From NCBI GenBank assembly GCA_963575745.1, contig CAUYUJ010001334.1, forward strand, positions 72,501 through 102,458: a DNA stretch of 29,958 bases, written 5' to 3'. Numbering within the stretch: position 1 is the first letter of the stretch; each line of letters opens with the position of its first letter. The translations under genes were made by a program, and so were the position numbers. Shown one piece after another: positions 9,557 to 20,855 of this stretch. The notes under the pieces were generated by a model. The model ran no database searches. It was not told where the DNA came from and saw only the letters and a list, made by a program, of their open reading frames with translations. This stretch comes from Prorocentrum cordatum (Eukaryota > Sar > Dinophyceae > Prorocentrales > Prorocentraceae).

Positions 9557-9890
9557 CAGTTTTGCAAAATTTTAGTCGGTTGTAAGCTATGTTCTCGAAA
9601 ATTGAACAATCCTTAGAGCTAATACTTATTCACCCCATATTCAATCTTATTCCCGCTCGCCATCTTGATCTCAGGTCGACCGGGTACATACCACTGGCAA
9701 AAAGCATGAGGGCTGGATCGGCTGGTCAGTATCGTCTTCAGGTGCTGTCGTTTTTCTTGAGCTGTAGATCATCTATAGAGCTGACAGGCACACCTAATCC
9801 ATCTAGAATCATCAGGCGCGCTAGTCTTAAGTATCTGGATGGCCGAACTCGGTGTACTACCAGAGCTAACACCACATAACTATTCGTACT
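9557..9890 (+). repeat. R320 dispersed repeat, left copy
   Basis: This about 334-bp segment matches 22437-22770 in the same orientation. Shared blocks include CGCTCGCCAT.TT.ATCTCAGGTCG, GAGCTGACAGG.A.ACCTAATCCAT and ATCAGGCGCGCTAGTCT.AA. Its last ~150 bp is related to the R150 tandem units that follow. Confidence 0.8.
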
Positions 9891-10379
9891 TTGCTATTTT
9901 TACAGATGGTGATGGTTTTCTTACCTCACCTCGAGCTGCAGATGAGCTACAGCGCTGTTCGGCACAGCAATCGGAAGAGAACCATCAGAAGCGCTAGTCT
10001 CAAGTATCTAGATGACCGAACTCGTTCCACTACCAGAGCTAAGACCACAAAACTATTCGTTCTACCACAAAAAAAAATGTTCTCATCTGGACTAGATGGG
10101 CTACAGAGCTGTACGGCCCAGCAATCGAAACAGAACCATCAGGAGTGCTAGTCTATCTAGATGGCCGAACTCGGTCCACTTTCAGAGCTGGAACCAAAAA
10201 TATTTCCGTACTCTGCTTTTTCCTTCAGATGACGATGAATTCGAGGTGCAGATGAGCTACAGGGCTGTTCGGCACAGCAATCGAAAGAGCATCATCAGGA
10301 GCGCTAGTCTCAAATATCTGGATGACCGAACTCGGTTCACTACCCGAGCTAGAACCACAAAAACTATTTGCTCTGCTAA
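9735..10379 (+). repeat. R150 tandem repeats (about four copies)
   Basis: Head-to-tail copies carry GAGCTACAG.GCTGTTCGGCACAGCAATCG, then AGCGCTAGTCTCAA.TATCT.GATG.CCGAACTCGGT, then ACCAGAGCTA.AACCACAAAACTATTCG. Units lie at about 9755-9885, 9940-10065, 10090-10215 and 10245-10378. One copy lacks the CAAGTAT segment. Further copies sit at 21490-21645 and 22619-22770, on the other side of the satellite array. Confidence 0.8.
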
Positions 10380-10435
10380 TTCCCCATATCCTAAGATGGG
10401 GTTCTTGTTCCCCATATCCTAAGATGGGGTTCTTG
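10380..10435. repeat. 28-bp direct duplication with CCCCAT...ATGGGG inverted repeat
   Basis: The segment CCCCATATCCTAAGATGGGG plus TTCTTGTT occurs twice in tandem at the left edge of the array. Each copy can form a 6-bp stem with an 8-base loop. Single copies introduce blocks 2 (altered to AGAGATGGGG) and 4. Confidence 0.85.
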
Positions 10436-10831
10436 TTATTACTTGGACGCCTCCTACTCCTCATTCTCCTTCTCCCCTCTTCTCGTCTCCTCCTACTTAG
10501 ACTCACTCATACTCAGATTCACTCATACACAGACTTACTCATACACAGACTTACTCATACACAGACTCACTCATACTCAGACCTGATCACATTAACTTAC
10601 TCATACTCAGACCTACTCATACCCAGACCTACTCATACTCAGACTTACTCATACTCAGACTTCCTCCTTCTCCTCCTCCTTTTACTTAGATTTCCTCATA
10701 CACAGGCTTACCTCCATTATTACAATCCCCCATACCCTCCCCTTATTACTACCCTCATTACCCCCACCACCCCCTCAGAATACTCATACTCAGACCTCCC
10801 TCATTTGTCTGACCTTATTCGATAAAAAGCA
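10436..10831. repeat. Block 1 leader: CTC-rich plus 16-bp ACTCATACACAGACTT repeats
   Basis: A conserved TATTACTTGGACGCCTCC start is followed by CTC-rich sequence, then degenerate 16-bp units of the form (T/C)(T/C)ACTCATAC(A/T)CAGAC. About 70 bp near 10710-10785 (TACAATCCCCCATACCCTCC and following) is absent from the other leaders. Confidence 0.85.
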
Positions 10832-12108
10832 GATGCGGAGGGGATTTTCTCAGGCGGGGGCGCTGGTTTCAGCACCACCTACCCGACCTAAGGGGAGCGC
10901 CGAGGGGGTGTTTGCCCGGTTTCTCCCCCGTTCGCGGCCGTTTTGTGGGGATGTCTCAGGCGGTTTGCCTGTTTGTCCTGCCAACATCCTTCGCTTGGAG
11001 AGCAGATTTGGAGGATGTCTCGAGCGAGGCGCTCATTTCAGCAGCCCTAAGGGGAGCCGCCGAGGGGTGTTGCACGGTCCCGTTCGCGGCCGTTTTGCGG
11101 GGATGTCTCAGGCGGTTTGCCTGTTTGTCTTGCCAACATCCTTCGCTTGGAGAACAGATTTGGAGGATGTCTCGAGCGAGGCGCTCATTTCAGCAGCCCT
11201 AAGGGGAGCCGCCGAGGGGTGTTGCACGGTCCCGTTCGCGGCCTTTTGTGGGGATGTCTCAGGCGGTTTGCCTGTTTGTCCTGCCAACATCCTTCGCTTG
11301 GAGAGCAGATTTGGAGGATGTCTCGAGCGAGGCGCTCATTTCAGCAGCCCTAAGGGGAGCCGCCGAGGGGTGTTGCACGGTCCCGTTCGCGGCCGTTTTG
11401 CGGGGATGTCTCAGGCGGTTTGGCCCTGCTTGTCTTGCCAAATCCTTTCGCTTGGAGGCAGATTTGGAGGCGGTCTCGAGCGAGGCGCTCATTTCAGCAG
11501 CCCTAAGGGGAGCCGCCGAGGGGTGTTGCACGGTCACGTTCGCGGCAGTTTTGTGGGGATGTCTCAGGCGGTTTGCCTGTTTGTCTTGCCAACATCCTTC
11601 GCTTGGAGAGCAGATTTGGAGGATGTCTCGAGCGAGGCGCTCATTTCAGCACCCCTAAGGGGAGCCGCCAGCGGTGGTTGCACGGGCTCGTGCGCGGCCA
11701 TTTTGTGGGGATGTCTCAGGCGGTTTGCCTGTTTCTGTGCCCAACATCCTTCGCTTTCGGAGCAGATTTGGAGGATGTCTCGAGCGAGGCGTTCATTTCA
11801 GCACCCCTAAGGGGAGCCGCCAGGGGTGGTTGCACGGGCTCGTTCGCGGCCATGTTTGTGGGGATGTCTCAGGCGGTTTGCCTGTTTCTGTGCCCAACAT
11901 CCTTCGCTTTCGGAGCAGATTTGGAGGATGTCTCGAGCGAGGCGCTCATTTCAGCACCCCTAAGGGGAGCCGCCAGGGGTGGTTGCACGGGCTCGTTCGC
12001 GGCCATTTTGTGGGGATGTCTCAGGCGGTTTGCCTGTTTCTGTGCCCAACATCCTTCGCTTTCGGAGCAGATTTGGAGGATGTCTCGAGCGAGGCGCTCA
12101 TTTTCACC
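10832..12108 (+). repeat. Block 1: 152-bp satellite units (about 8-9)
   Basis: Units are recognised by GATTTGGAGGATGTCTCGAG and CTAAGGGGAGCCGCC. The first unit is a diverged start variant. Following units are type A (CAGCAGCCCTAAGG...TTGCACGGTCCCGTTCG; CTTGCCAACATCC). From about 11640 onward they are type B (CAGCACCCCTAAGG...TTGCACGGGCTCGT; CTGTGCCCAACATCC). One A unit near 11420-11480 carries several substitutions and small indels. Confidence 0.9.
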
Positions 12109-12181
12109 CCCCAGGTGGGCCAGATTTAGAGGATGTCTTGATCGGTTTGCTGGTTTTGGTGGCCAGGCTCGTGGGCGCAGC

Positions 12182-12444
12182 TTCTTCTCAGGATGCCACA
12201 GGAGGCTCCAACAGGCTCCAGGAGGCCCCAGGAGACCACATGAGGTCCCAGGAGGCATCAGGAGGCCACAGAAAGACTCAAGAGGCCACAGGATGTCCCA
12301 AGAGGCTCCAGGAGGCCCCAGGAAGCTCAGAAGGCCTCAGGAAACCACAGGAGGCCCCAGGAGGCAACAGGAAGCGCCAGGAGGCCTCGGAAGGCAACAG
12401 GAGGCCCCGAGAGGCCCCAGGAGCAGGAGGCCTCAGAAGGCAAC
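12182..12444. repeat. Block 1 GGAGGCCCCA minisatellite
   Basis: About 25 degenerate 10-11-bp units related to CAGGAGGCCC run to CAACAGGAGTGGC. The same segment, with nearly identical internal variants, ends blocks 2 to 5 (14137-14388, 16494-16744, 18608-18858, 20946-21203), so whole blocks rather than individual short units were copied. Confidence 0.85.
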
Positions 12445-12597
12445 AGGAGTGGCTCCAATCCCATGTGTTTTACGTATGCTCCTATCGATTGGGCCTCACC
12501 TGGAGCACGATTCTTTGATGTTCTACGTATGTTTCTATATATTGTCCTTCTCCTGTGTAAGCAATCCTACTTGTTTTACTTCCCCATATCCTAAGAG
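12445..12597. repeat. Block 1 spacer
   Basis: Contains GTGTTTTACGTATGCTCCTATCGATTGGGCC and TGTTTCTATATATTGTCC, conserved in all five blocks. There is no 130-bp repeat in this block; it passes straight into the CCCCATATCC leader of block 2. Confidence 0.8.
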
Positions 12598-12948
12598 ATG
12601 GGGTTATTGTTATTACTTGGACGCCTCCTACTCCTCATTCTCCTTCTCCCCTCTTCTCGTCTCCTCCTACTTAGACTCACTCATACTCAGATTCACTCAT
12701 ACACAGACTTACTCATACACAGACTTACTCATACACAGACTCACTCATACTCAGACCTGATCACATTAACTTACTCATACTCAGACCTACTCATACCCAG
12801 ACCTACTCATACTCAGACTTACTCATACTCAGACTTCCTCCTTCTCCTCCTCCTTTTACTCAGAGTTCCTCATACACAGACTTACTCATACTCAGAATTA
12901 CTCATACTCAGACCTTCTCATTGTCTGACTTATTCGATAAACAGCAGA
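12598..12948. repeat. Block 2 leader: CTC-rich plus 16-bp repeats
   Basis: Nearly identical to the block 1 leader up to the ~70-bp region unique to block 1, ending in CTGACTTATTCGATAAACAGC. Confidence 0.85.
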
Positions 12949-14050
12949 TTGCGAGGATGTCTCAGGCGGGGCGCTGGTTTCAGCACCCCTAAGGGGAGCC
13001 GCCGAGGGGTGTTGCACGGTCCCGTTCGCGGCCGTTTTGTGGGGATGTCTCAGGCGGTTTGCCTATTTGTCTTGCCAACATCCTTCGCTTGGAGAGCAGA
13101 TTTGGAGGATGTCTCGAGCGAGGCGCTCATTTCAGCAGCCCTAAGGGGAGCCGCCGAGGGGTGTTGCACGGTCCCGTTCGCGGCCGTTTTGTGGGGATGT
13201 CTCAGGCGGTTTGCCTGTTTGTCTTGCCAACTTCCTTCGCTTGGAGAGCAGATTTGGAGGATGTCTCGAGCGAGGCGCTCATTTCAGCAGCCCTAAGGGG
13301 AGCCGCCGAGGGGTGTTGCACGGTCCCGTTCGCGGCCGTTTTGTGGGGATGTCTCAGGCGGTTTGCCTGTTTGTCTTGACAACATCCTTCGCTTGGAGAG
13401 CAGATTTGGAGGATGTCTCGAGCGAGGCGCTCATTTCAGCAGCCCTAAGGGGAGCCGCCGAGGGGTGTTGCACGGTCCCGTTCGCGGCCGTTTTGTGGGG
13501 ATGTCTCAGGCGGTTTGCCTGTTTGTCTTGCCAACATCCTTCGCTTGGAGAGCAGATTGTGAGGATGTCTCAGGCGGGGCGCTGGTTTCAGTAGCCCAAA
13601 GGGGAGCCGCCGAGGGGTGTTGCACGGTCCCGTTCGCGGCCGTTTTGTGGGGATGTCTCAGGCGGTTTGCTTGTTTGTCTTGCCAACATCCTTCGCTTTG
13701 TGAGCAGATTTGGAGGATGTCTCGAGCGAGGCTCTCATTTCAGCACCCCTAAGGGGAGCCGCCAGGGGTGGTTGCACGGGCTCGTTCGCGGCCATTTTGT
13801 GGGGATGTCTCAGGCGGTTTGCCTGTTTCTGTGCCCAACATCCTTCGCTTTCGGAGCAGATTTGGAGGATGTCTCGAGCGAGGCGATCATTTCAGCACCC
13901 CTAAGGGGAGCCGCCAGGGGTGGTTGCACGGGCTCGTTCGCGGCCATTTGGTGGGGATGTCTCAGGCGGTTTGCTTGTTTCTGTGCCCAACATCCTTCGC
14001 TTTCGGAGCAGATTTGGAGGATGTCTCGAGCGAGGCGCTCATTTTCACCC
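12949..14050 (+). repeat. Block 2: 152-bp satellite units (about 7)
   Basis: The block opens with the start variant GATTGCGAGGATGTCTCAGGCGGGGCGCTGG. Type A units with an exact 152-bp period follow (comparable positions 13059, 13211, 13363). A second start-variant unit lies at about 13553-13600, and then type B units run from about 13740. Confidence 0.9.
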
Positions 14051-14136
14051 CCAGGTGGGCCAGATTTTGAGGATGTCTCGATCGGTTTGCTTGTTTTGGT
14101 GGCCAGGCTCGTGGGCGCAGATTCTTCTCAGGATGC

Positions 14137-14388
14137 CACAGGAGGCTCCAACAGGCTCCAGGAGGCCCCAGGAGACCACATGAGGTCCCAGGAGGCATCA
14201 GGAGGCCACAGAAAGTCTCAAGAGGCCACAGGATGTCCCAAGAGGCTCCAGGAGGCCCCAGGAAGCTCCAGAAGGCCTCAGGAAACCACAGGAGGCCCCA
14301 GGAGGCAACAGGAAGCGCCAGGAGGCCTCGGAAGGCATCAGGAGCCCCCGAGAGGCCCCAGGAGCAGGAGGCCTCAGAAGGCAACAGG
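14137..14388. repeat. Block 2 GGAGGCCCCA minisatellite
   Basis: Same degenerate 10-11-bp minisatellite as in block 1, with a few private substitutions such as AAGTCTC for AAGACTC. Confidence 0.85.
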
Positions 14389-14482
14389 AGTGGCTCCAAT
14401 CCCATGTGTTTTACGTATGCTCCTATCGATTGGGCCTCACCTGGAGCACGATTCTTTGATGTTCTACGTATGTTTCTATAAT

Positions 14483-14528
<46 letters not shown>

Positions 14529-14824
14529 CCTTCTCCTGTGTAAGCAATCCTACTTGTTTTACTTTTGTTCCTATATATTGGGCCTCTCCTGGGGCACGAG
14601 TCCTTGGTGTTTTACGTGTGTTCCTGTAGACCCATATACAATATTACCTTTAAAAAAGGATGCACATATGGGGAGCTCCAAGCAGTGAGTAATTTTGTTC
14701 CTATATATTGGGCCTCTCCTGGGGCACGAGTCCTTGGTGTTTTACATGTGTTCCTGTAGACCCATATGCAATATTACCTTTAAAAAAGGATGCACATATG
14801 GGGAGCTCCACGCAGTGCGTAATT
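14389..14824. repeat. Block 2 spacer with (TA)n and two 130-bp repeats
   Basis: The common spacer is interrupted by a TA run at about 14482-14523, absent from the other blocks. Two tandem 130-bp units follow (about 14565-14694 and 14695-14824). Each begins TGTTCCTATATATTGGGCC and ends GGGGAGCTCCA.GCAGTG.GTAATT. Confidence 0.85.
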
Positions 14825-15151
14825 ATTACTTGGACGCCTCCTACTCTCATTCTCCTTCTTACCTCTTCTCGTCTCCTCTACTTAGACCACTCATACTAAG
14901 ATTTTCACTCATACACAGACTTAACTCATACTCAGACTTACCATACACAGACTCAATCTACTAGACCTGATACATACTTACCATACTCAGACCTACTCAT
15001 ACCAGACCTACTCATACTAAACAACAATCATACTCAGGACTTCCTGCCACCTAGGGCCTTTTACTCGAGTTTACTCATACACAGGCTTACTCATAACTCA
15101 AGAATTACTCATACTCAGACCTTCTCATTGTCTGACTTATTCGATAAACAG
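14825..15151. repeat. Block 3 leader, unusually indel-rich
   Basis: This is the same leader as the other blocks, but with many single-base deletions and small rearrangements (for example GACCACTCATACTAAG and CTTACCATACACAG). The other four leaders are nearly identical to one another, so this one is either older or poorly resolved in the consensus. Confidence 0.8.
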
Positions 15152-16402
15152 CAGATTGCGAGGATGTCTCAGGCGGGGCGCTGGTTTCAGCACCCCTTAG
15201 GGGAGCCGCCGAGGGGTGTTGCACGGTCCCGTTCGCGGCCGTTTTGTGGGGATGTCTCAGGCGGTTTGCCTGTTTGTCTTGCCAACATCCTTCGCTCGGA
15301 GAGCAGATTTGGAGGATGTCTCGAGCGAGGCGCTCATTTCAGCAGCCCTAAGGGGAGCCGCCGAGGGGTGTTGCACGGTCCCGTTCGCGGCCGTTTTGTG
15401 GGGATGTCTCAGGCGGTTTGCCTGTTTGTCTTGCCAACATCCTTCGCTTGGAGAGCAGATTTGGAGGATGTCTCGAGCGAGGCGCTCATTTCAGCAGCCC
15501 TAAGGGGAGCCGCCGAGGGGTGTTGCACGGTCCCGTTCGCGGCCGTTTTGTGGGGATGTCTCAGGCGGTTTGCCTGTTTGTCTTGCCAACATCCTTCGCT
15601 TGGAGCAGATTTGGAGGATGTCTCGAGCGAGGCGCTCATTTCAGCCGCCCTAAGGGGAGCCGCCGAGGGGCGTTGCACGGCCCCGTTCGCGGCCGTTTTG
15701 TGGGGATGTCTCAGGCGGTTTGCCTGCTTGTCTTGCCAACACCCTTCGCTTGGAGAGCAGATTTGGAGGATGTCTCGAGCGAGGCGCTCATTTCAGCAGC
15801 CCTAAGGGGGGCCGCCGAGGGGTGTTGCACGGTCCCGTTCGCGGCCGTTTTGTGGGGATGTCTCAGGCGGTTTGCCTGTTTCTGTGCCCAACATCCTTCG
15901 CTTTCGGAGCAGATTTGGAGGATGTCTCGAGCGAGGCGATCATTTCAGCACCCCTAAGGGGAGCCGCCAGGGGTGGTTGCACGGGCTCGTTCGCGGCCAT
16001 TTTGTGGGGATGTCTCAGGCGGTTTGCCTGTTTATGTGCCCAACATCCTTCGCTTTCGGAGCAGATTTGGAGGATGTCTCGAGCGACGCGCTCATTTCAG
16101 CACCCCTAAGGGGGGCCGCCAGGGGTGGTTGCACGGGCTCGTTCGCGGCCATTTTGTGGGGATGTCTCAGGCGGTTTGCCTGTTTCTGTGCCCAACATCC
16201 TTCGCTTTCGGAGCAGATTTGGAGGATGTCTCGAGCGAGGCGCTCATTTCAGCACCCCGAAGGGGAGCCGCCAGGGGTGGTTGCACGGGCTCGTTCGCGG
16301 CCATTTTGTGGGGATGTCTCAGGCGGTTTGCCTGTTTCTGTGCCCACCATCCTTCGCTTTCGGAGCAGATTTGGAGGATGTCTCGAGCGAGGCGCTCATT
16401 TT
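15152..16402 (+). repeat. Block 3: 152-bp satellite units (about 8-9)
   Basis: A start variant is followed by type A units to about 15845 and type B units to 16402. One A unit near 15600 lacks three bases (TTGGAGCAG instead of TTGGAGAGCAG). Confidence 0.9.
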
Positions 16403-16493
16403 CACCCCCCAGGTGGGCCAGAGTTTGAGGATGTCTCGATCGGTTTGCCTGTTTTGGTGGCCAGGCTCGTGGGCGCAGATTCTTCTCAGGATG

Positions 16494-16744
16494 CCACAGG
16501 AGGCTCCAACAGGCTCCAGGAGGCCCCAGGAGACCACATGAGGTCCCAGGAGGCATCAGGAGGCCACAGAAAGTCTCAAGAGGCCACAGGATGTCCCAAG
16601 AGGCTCCAGGAGGCCCCAGGAAGCTCCAGAAGGCCTCAGGAAACCACAGGAGGCCCCAGGAGGCAACAGGAAGCGCCAGGAGGCATCGGAAGGCAACAGG
16701 AGGCCCCGAGAGGCCCCAGGAGCAGGAGGCCTCAGAAGGCAACA
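16494..16744. repeat. Block 3 GGAGGCCCCA minisatellite
   Basis: Same minisatellite as in the other blocks. The spacer that follows (16745-16880) has no 130-bp repeat. Confidence 0.85.
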
Positions 16745-16880
16745 GGAGTGGCTCCAATCCCATGTGTTTTACGTATGCTCCTATCGATTGGGCCTCACCT
16801 GGAGCACGATTCTTTGATGTTCTACGTATATTTCTATATATTGTCCTTCTCCTGTGTAAGCAATCCTATTTGTTTTACTT

Positions 16881-17245
16881 CCCCATATCCTAAGATGGGG
16901 TTCTTGTTATTACTTGGACGCCTCCTACTCCTCATTCTCCTTCTCCCCTCTTCTCGTCTCCTCCTACTTAGACTCACTCATACTCAGATTCACTCATACA
17001 CAAACTTACTCATACACAGACTTACTCATACACAGACTCACTCATACTCAGACCTGATCACATTAACTTACTCATACTCAGACCTACTCATACCCAGACC
17101 TACTCATACTCAGACTTACTCGTACTCAGACTTCCTCCTTCTCCTCCTCCTTTTACTTAGAGTTCCTCATACACAGACTTACTCATACTCAGAATTACTC
17201 ATACTCAGACCTTCTCATTGTCTGACTTATTCGATAAACAGCAGA
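16881..17245. repeat. Block 4 leader: CTC-rich plus 16-bp repeats
   Basis: Begins with CCCCATATCCTAAGATGGGG and is otherwise almost identical to the block 2 leader. Confidence 0.85.
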
Positions 17246-18516
17246 TTGCGAGGATGTCTCAGCGGGCGCTGGTTTCAGCACCCCAAGGGGAGTCGCGATG
17301 GGTGTGCCGGTCCCGTTCGCGGCCGTTTCGTGGGGCATGTCTCAGGCGGTTCGCCTCTGTTTGTCTTGCCAACATCCTTCGCTTGGAGAGCAGATTTGGA
17401 GGATGTCTCGAGCGAGGCGCTCATTTCAGCAGCCCTAAGGGGAGCCGCCGAGGGGTGTTGCACGGTCCCGTTCGCGGCCGTTTTGTGGGGATGTCTCAGG
17501 CGGTTTGCCCGTTTGTCTTGCCAACATCCTTCGCTTGGAGAGCAGATTTGGAGGATGTCTCGAGCGAGGCGCTCATTTCAGCAGCCCTAAGGGGAGCCGC
17601 CGAGGGGTGTTGCACGGTCCCGTTCGCGGCTGTTTTGTGGGGATGTCTCTCAGGCGGTTTGCCTGTTTGTCTGCCAAAAGCCTTCGCTTGGAGACAGATT
17701 TGGAGGATGTCTCGAGCGAGGAGTTCATTTCAGCCGCTCATTTCAGCAGCCCCAAGGGGAGCCGCCGAGGGGTGTGCACTCCCGGTCCCGTCGCGGCGTT
17801 TTTGTGGGGATGTCTCAGGCGGTTTGCCTGTTTGTCTTGCCAACATCCTTCGCTTGGAGAGCAGATTTGGAGGATGTCTCGAGCGAGGCGCTCATTTCAG
17901 CAGCCCTAAGGGGAGCCGCCGAGGGGCGCTGCACGGTCCCGTTCGCGGCCGTTTTGTGGGGATGTCTCAGGCGGTTTGCGTGTTTGTCTTGCCAACATCC
18001 TTCGCTTTCGGAGCAGATTTGGAGGATTGTCTCGAGCGAGGCGCTCATTTCAGCAGCCCTAAGGGGAGCGCGAGGGGCGCTGCACGGTCCGTTCCGTCCT
18101 CTTGGGGCCCCGTTTTTGTGGGGATTTCTCAGGCGGTTTGCCTGTTTCTGTGCCCAACATCCTTCGCTTTCGGAGCAGCTTTGGAGGATGTCTCGAGCGA
18201 GGCGCTCATTTCAGCACCCCTAAGGGGAGCCGCCAGGGGTGGTTGCACGGGCTCGTTCGCTGCCATTTTGTGGGGATGTCTCAGGCGGTTTGCGTGTTTC
18301 TGTGCCCAACATCCTTCGCTTTCGGAGCAGATTTGGAGGATGTCTCGAGCGAGGCGCTCATTTCAGCACCCCTAAGGGGAGCCGCCAGCGGTGGTTGCAC
18401 GGGCTCGTGCGCGGCCATTTTGTGGGGATGTCTCAGGCGGTTTGCCTGTTTCTGTGCCCAACATCCTTCGCTTTCGGAGCAGATTTGGAGGATGTCTCGA
18501 GCGAGGCGCTCATTTT
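17246..18516 (+). repeat. Block 4: 152-bp satellite units, several degenerate
   Basis: The start unit has several deletions (GTCTCAGCGGGCGCTGG). Type A units at about 17640-17800 and 18040-18120 contain short duplications (CATTTCAGCCGCTCATTTCAGC) and indels. Regular type B units follow from about 18125 to 18516. Confidence 0.88.
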
Positions 18517-18607
18517 CACCCCCCAGGTGGGCCAGATTTTGAGGATGTCTCGATCGGTTTGCCTGTTGTGGTGGCCAGGCTCGTGGGCGCAGATTCTTCT
18601 CAGGATG

Positions 18608-18858
18608 CCACAGGAGGCTCCAACAGGCTCCAGGAGGCCCCAGGAGACCACATGAGGTCCCAGGAGGCATCAGGAGGCCACAGAAAGACTCAAGAGGCCA
18701 CAGGATGTCCCAAGAGGCTCCAGGAGGCTCCAGGAAGCTCCAGAAGGCCTCAGGAAACCACAGGAGACCCAGGAGACAACAGGAAGCGCCAGGAGGCCTC
18801 GGAAGGCAACAGGAGGCCCCGAGAGGCCCCAGGAGCAGGAGGCCTCAGAAGGCAACAG
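18608..18858. repeat. Block 4 GGAGGCCCCA minisatellite
   Basis: Same minisatellite, with small deletions near 18762-18775 (GGAGACCCAGGAGACAAC). Confidence 0.85.
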
Positions 18859-19252
18859 GAGTGGCTCCAATCCCATGTGTTTTACGTATGCTCCTATCGA
18901 TTGGGCCTCACCTGGAATACGATTCCTTGATGTTATACGTATGTTTCTATATATTGTCCTTCTCCTGTGTAAGCAATCCTACTTGTTTTACTTTTGTTCC
19001 TATATATTGGGCCTCTCCTGGGGCACGAGTCCTTGGTGTTTTACGTGTGTTCCTGTAGGCCCATATACAATATTACCTTTAAAAAAGGATGCGCATATGG
19101 GGAGCTCCACGCAGTGAGTAATTTTGTTCCTATATATTGGGCCTCTCCTGGGGCACGAGTCCATGGTGTTTTACATGTGTTCCTGTAGACCCATATACAA
19201 TATTACCTTTAAAAAAGGATGCACATATGGGGAGCTCCACGCAGTGAGTAAT
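18859..19252. repeat. Block 4 spacer with two 130-bp repeats
   Basis: The common spacer is followed by two tandem 130-bp units (about 18995-19123 and 19125-19252), as in block 2 but without the TA run. Confidence 0.85.
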
Positions 19253-19590
19253 TATTACTTGGACGCCTCCTACTCCTCATTCTCCTTCTCCCCTCTTCTC
19301 GTCTCCTCCTACTTAGACTCACTCATACTCAGATTCACTCATACACAGACTTACTCATACACAGACTTACTCATACACAGACTCACTCATACTCAGACCT
19401 GATCACATTAACTTTCTCATACTCAGACCTACTCATACCCAGACCTACTCATACTCAGACTTACTCATACTCAGACTTCCTCCTTCTCCTCCTCCTTTTA
19501 CTCAGAGTTCCTCATACACAGACTTACTCATACTCAGAATTACTCATACTCAGACCTTCTCAGTGTCTGACTTATTCGATAAACAGCAGA
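19253..19590. repeat. Block 5 leader: CTC-rich plus 16-bp repeats
   Basis: Nearly identical to the leaders of blocks 2 and 4. Confidence 0.85.
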
Positions 19591-20855
19591 TTGCGAGGAT
19601 GTCTCAGGCGGGGCGCTGGTTTCAGCACCCCTAAGGGGAGCCGCCGAGGGGTGTTGCACGGTCCCGTTCGCGGCCGTTTTGTGGGGATGTCTCAGGCGGT
19701 TTGCATGTTTCTCTTCCCAACATCCTTCGCTTTCGGAGCAGATTTGGAGGATGTCTCGAGCGAGGCGCTCATTTCAGCATCCCTAAGGGGAGCCGCCAGG
19801 GGTGGTTGCACGGGCTCGTTCGCGGCCATTTTGTGTTGTTTGGGGTTATTGTTTTTTTTTTTTTCCCCCCCCCCCTCAGGCGGTTTTGCTTGTTTCTGGG
19901 TCAAACATCCTTCGCTTGGAGAGCAGATTTGGAGGATGTCTCGAGCGAGGCGCTCATTCAGCAGCCTAAGGGGGAGCCGCCGAGGGGTGTTGCACGGTCC
20001 CGTTCGCGGTCGTTTTGTGGGGATGTCACAAGCGGTTCGCTTGCTGTCCCAACATCCTTCGCTTTCGGGCCAGATTTGGAGGATGTCTCGAGCGAGGCGG
20101 TCATTTTCACGTCCCCAAGGGGAGCCGCCGAGGCGTGTTGCACGGTCCAGTTCGCGGCCGTTTTGTGGGGAAGTCTCAAGCGGTTTGCCTGTTTCCTGTC
20201 CCAACATCCTTCGATTTCGGAGCAGATTTGGAGGATGTCTCGAGCGAGGCGCTCATTTCAGCAGCCCTAAGGGGAGCTGCGGGGGTGTTGCACGGCCCCG
20301 TACGCGGCCGTTTGGGGGGGTCTCAGCGTTCGCTGTTTTGTCTTGCCAACACCTTCGCTGGAAGAGCAGGATTTGGAGGTGTCTCGAGCGAGGCGCTCAT
20401 TTCAGCGCCCCTCAGGGGAGCCGCCAGGGGTGGTTGCACGGGCTCGCTCGCGGCCATTTTGTGGGGACGTCTCAGGCGGTTTGCCTGTTTCTGTGCCCAA
20501 CATCCTTCGCTTTCGGAGCAGATTTGGAGGATGTCTCGAGCGAGGCGCTCATTTCAGCACCCCTAAGGGGAGCCGCCAGGGGTGGTTGCACGGGCTCGTT
20601 CGCGGCCATTTGTGGGGATGTCTCAGGCGGTTTGCCGTTTCTGTGCCCAACATCCTTCGCTTTCGGAGCAGATTTGGAGGATGTCTCGAGCGAGGCGCTC
20701 ATTTCAGCACCCCTAAGGGGAGCCGCCAGGGGTGGTTGCACGGGCTCGTTCGCGGCCATTTTGTGGGATGTCTCAGGCGGTTTGCATGTTTCTGTGCCCA
20801 ACATCCTTCGCTTTCGGAGCAGATTTGGAGGATGTCTCGAGCGAGGCGCTCATTT
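19591..20855 (+). repeat. Block 5: 152-bp satellite units, rearranged
   Basis: After the start unit comes a B-like unit (19700-19835), a T/C homopolymer insertion at about 19849-19876, and four diverged A-like units (19890-20400). Regular B units resume to 20855. The A-before-B order seen in the other blocks is broken here. Confidence 0.88.

Noticed and set aside
11832-11860. GCGGCCATTTTGTGGGG in type B units resembles part of the dinoflagellate spliced leader (GCCATTTTGGCTCAAG)
   Set aside because: Only about nine bases match (GCCATTTTG). The rest of the leader and a following GT donor are not in place, and type A units have GCCGTTTTG instead.
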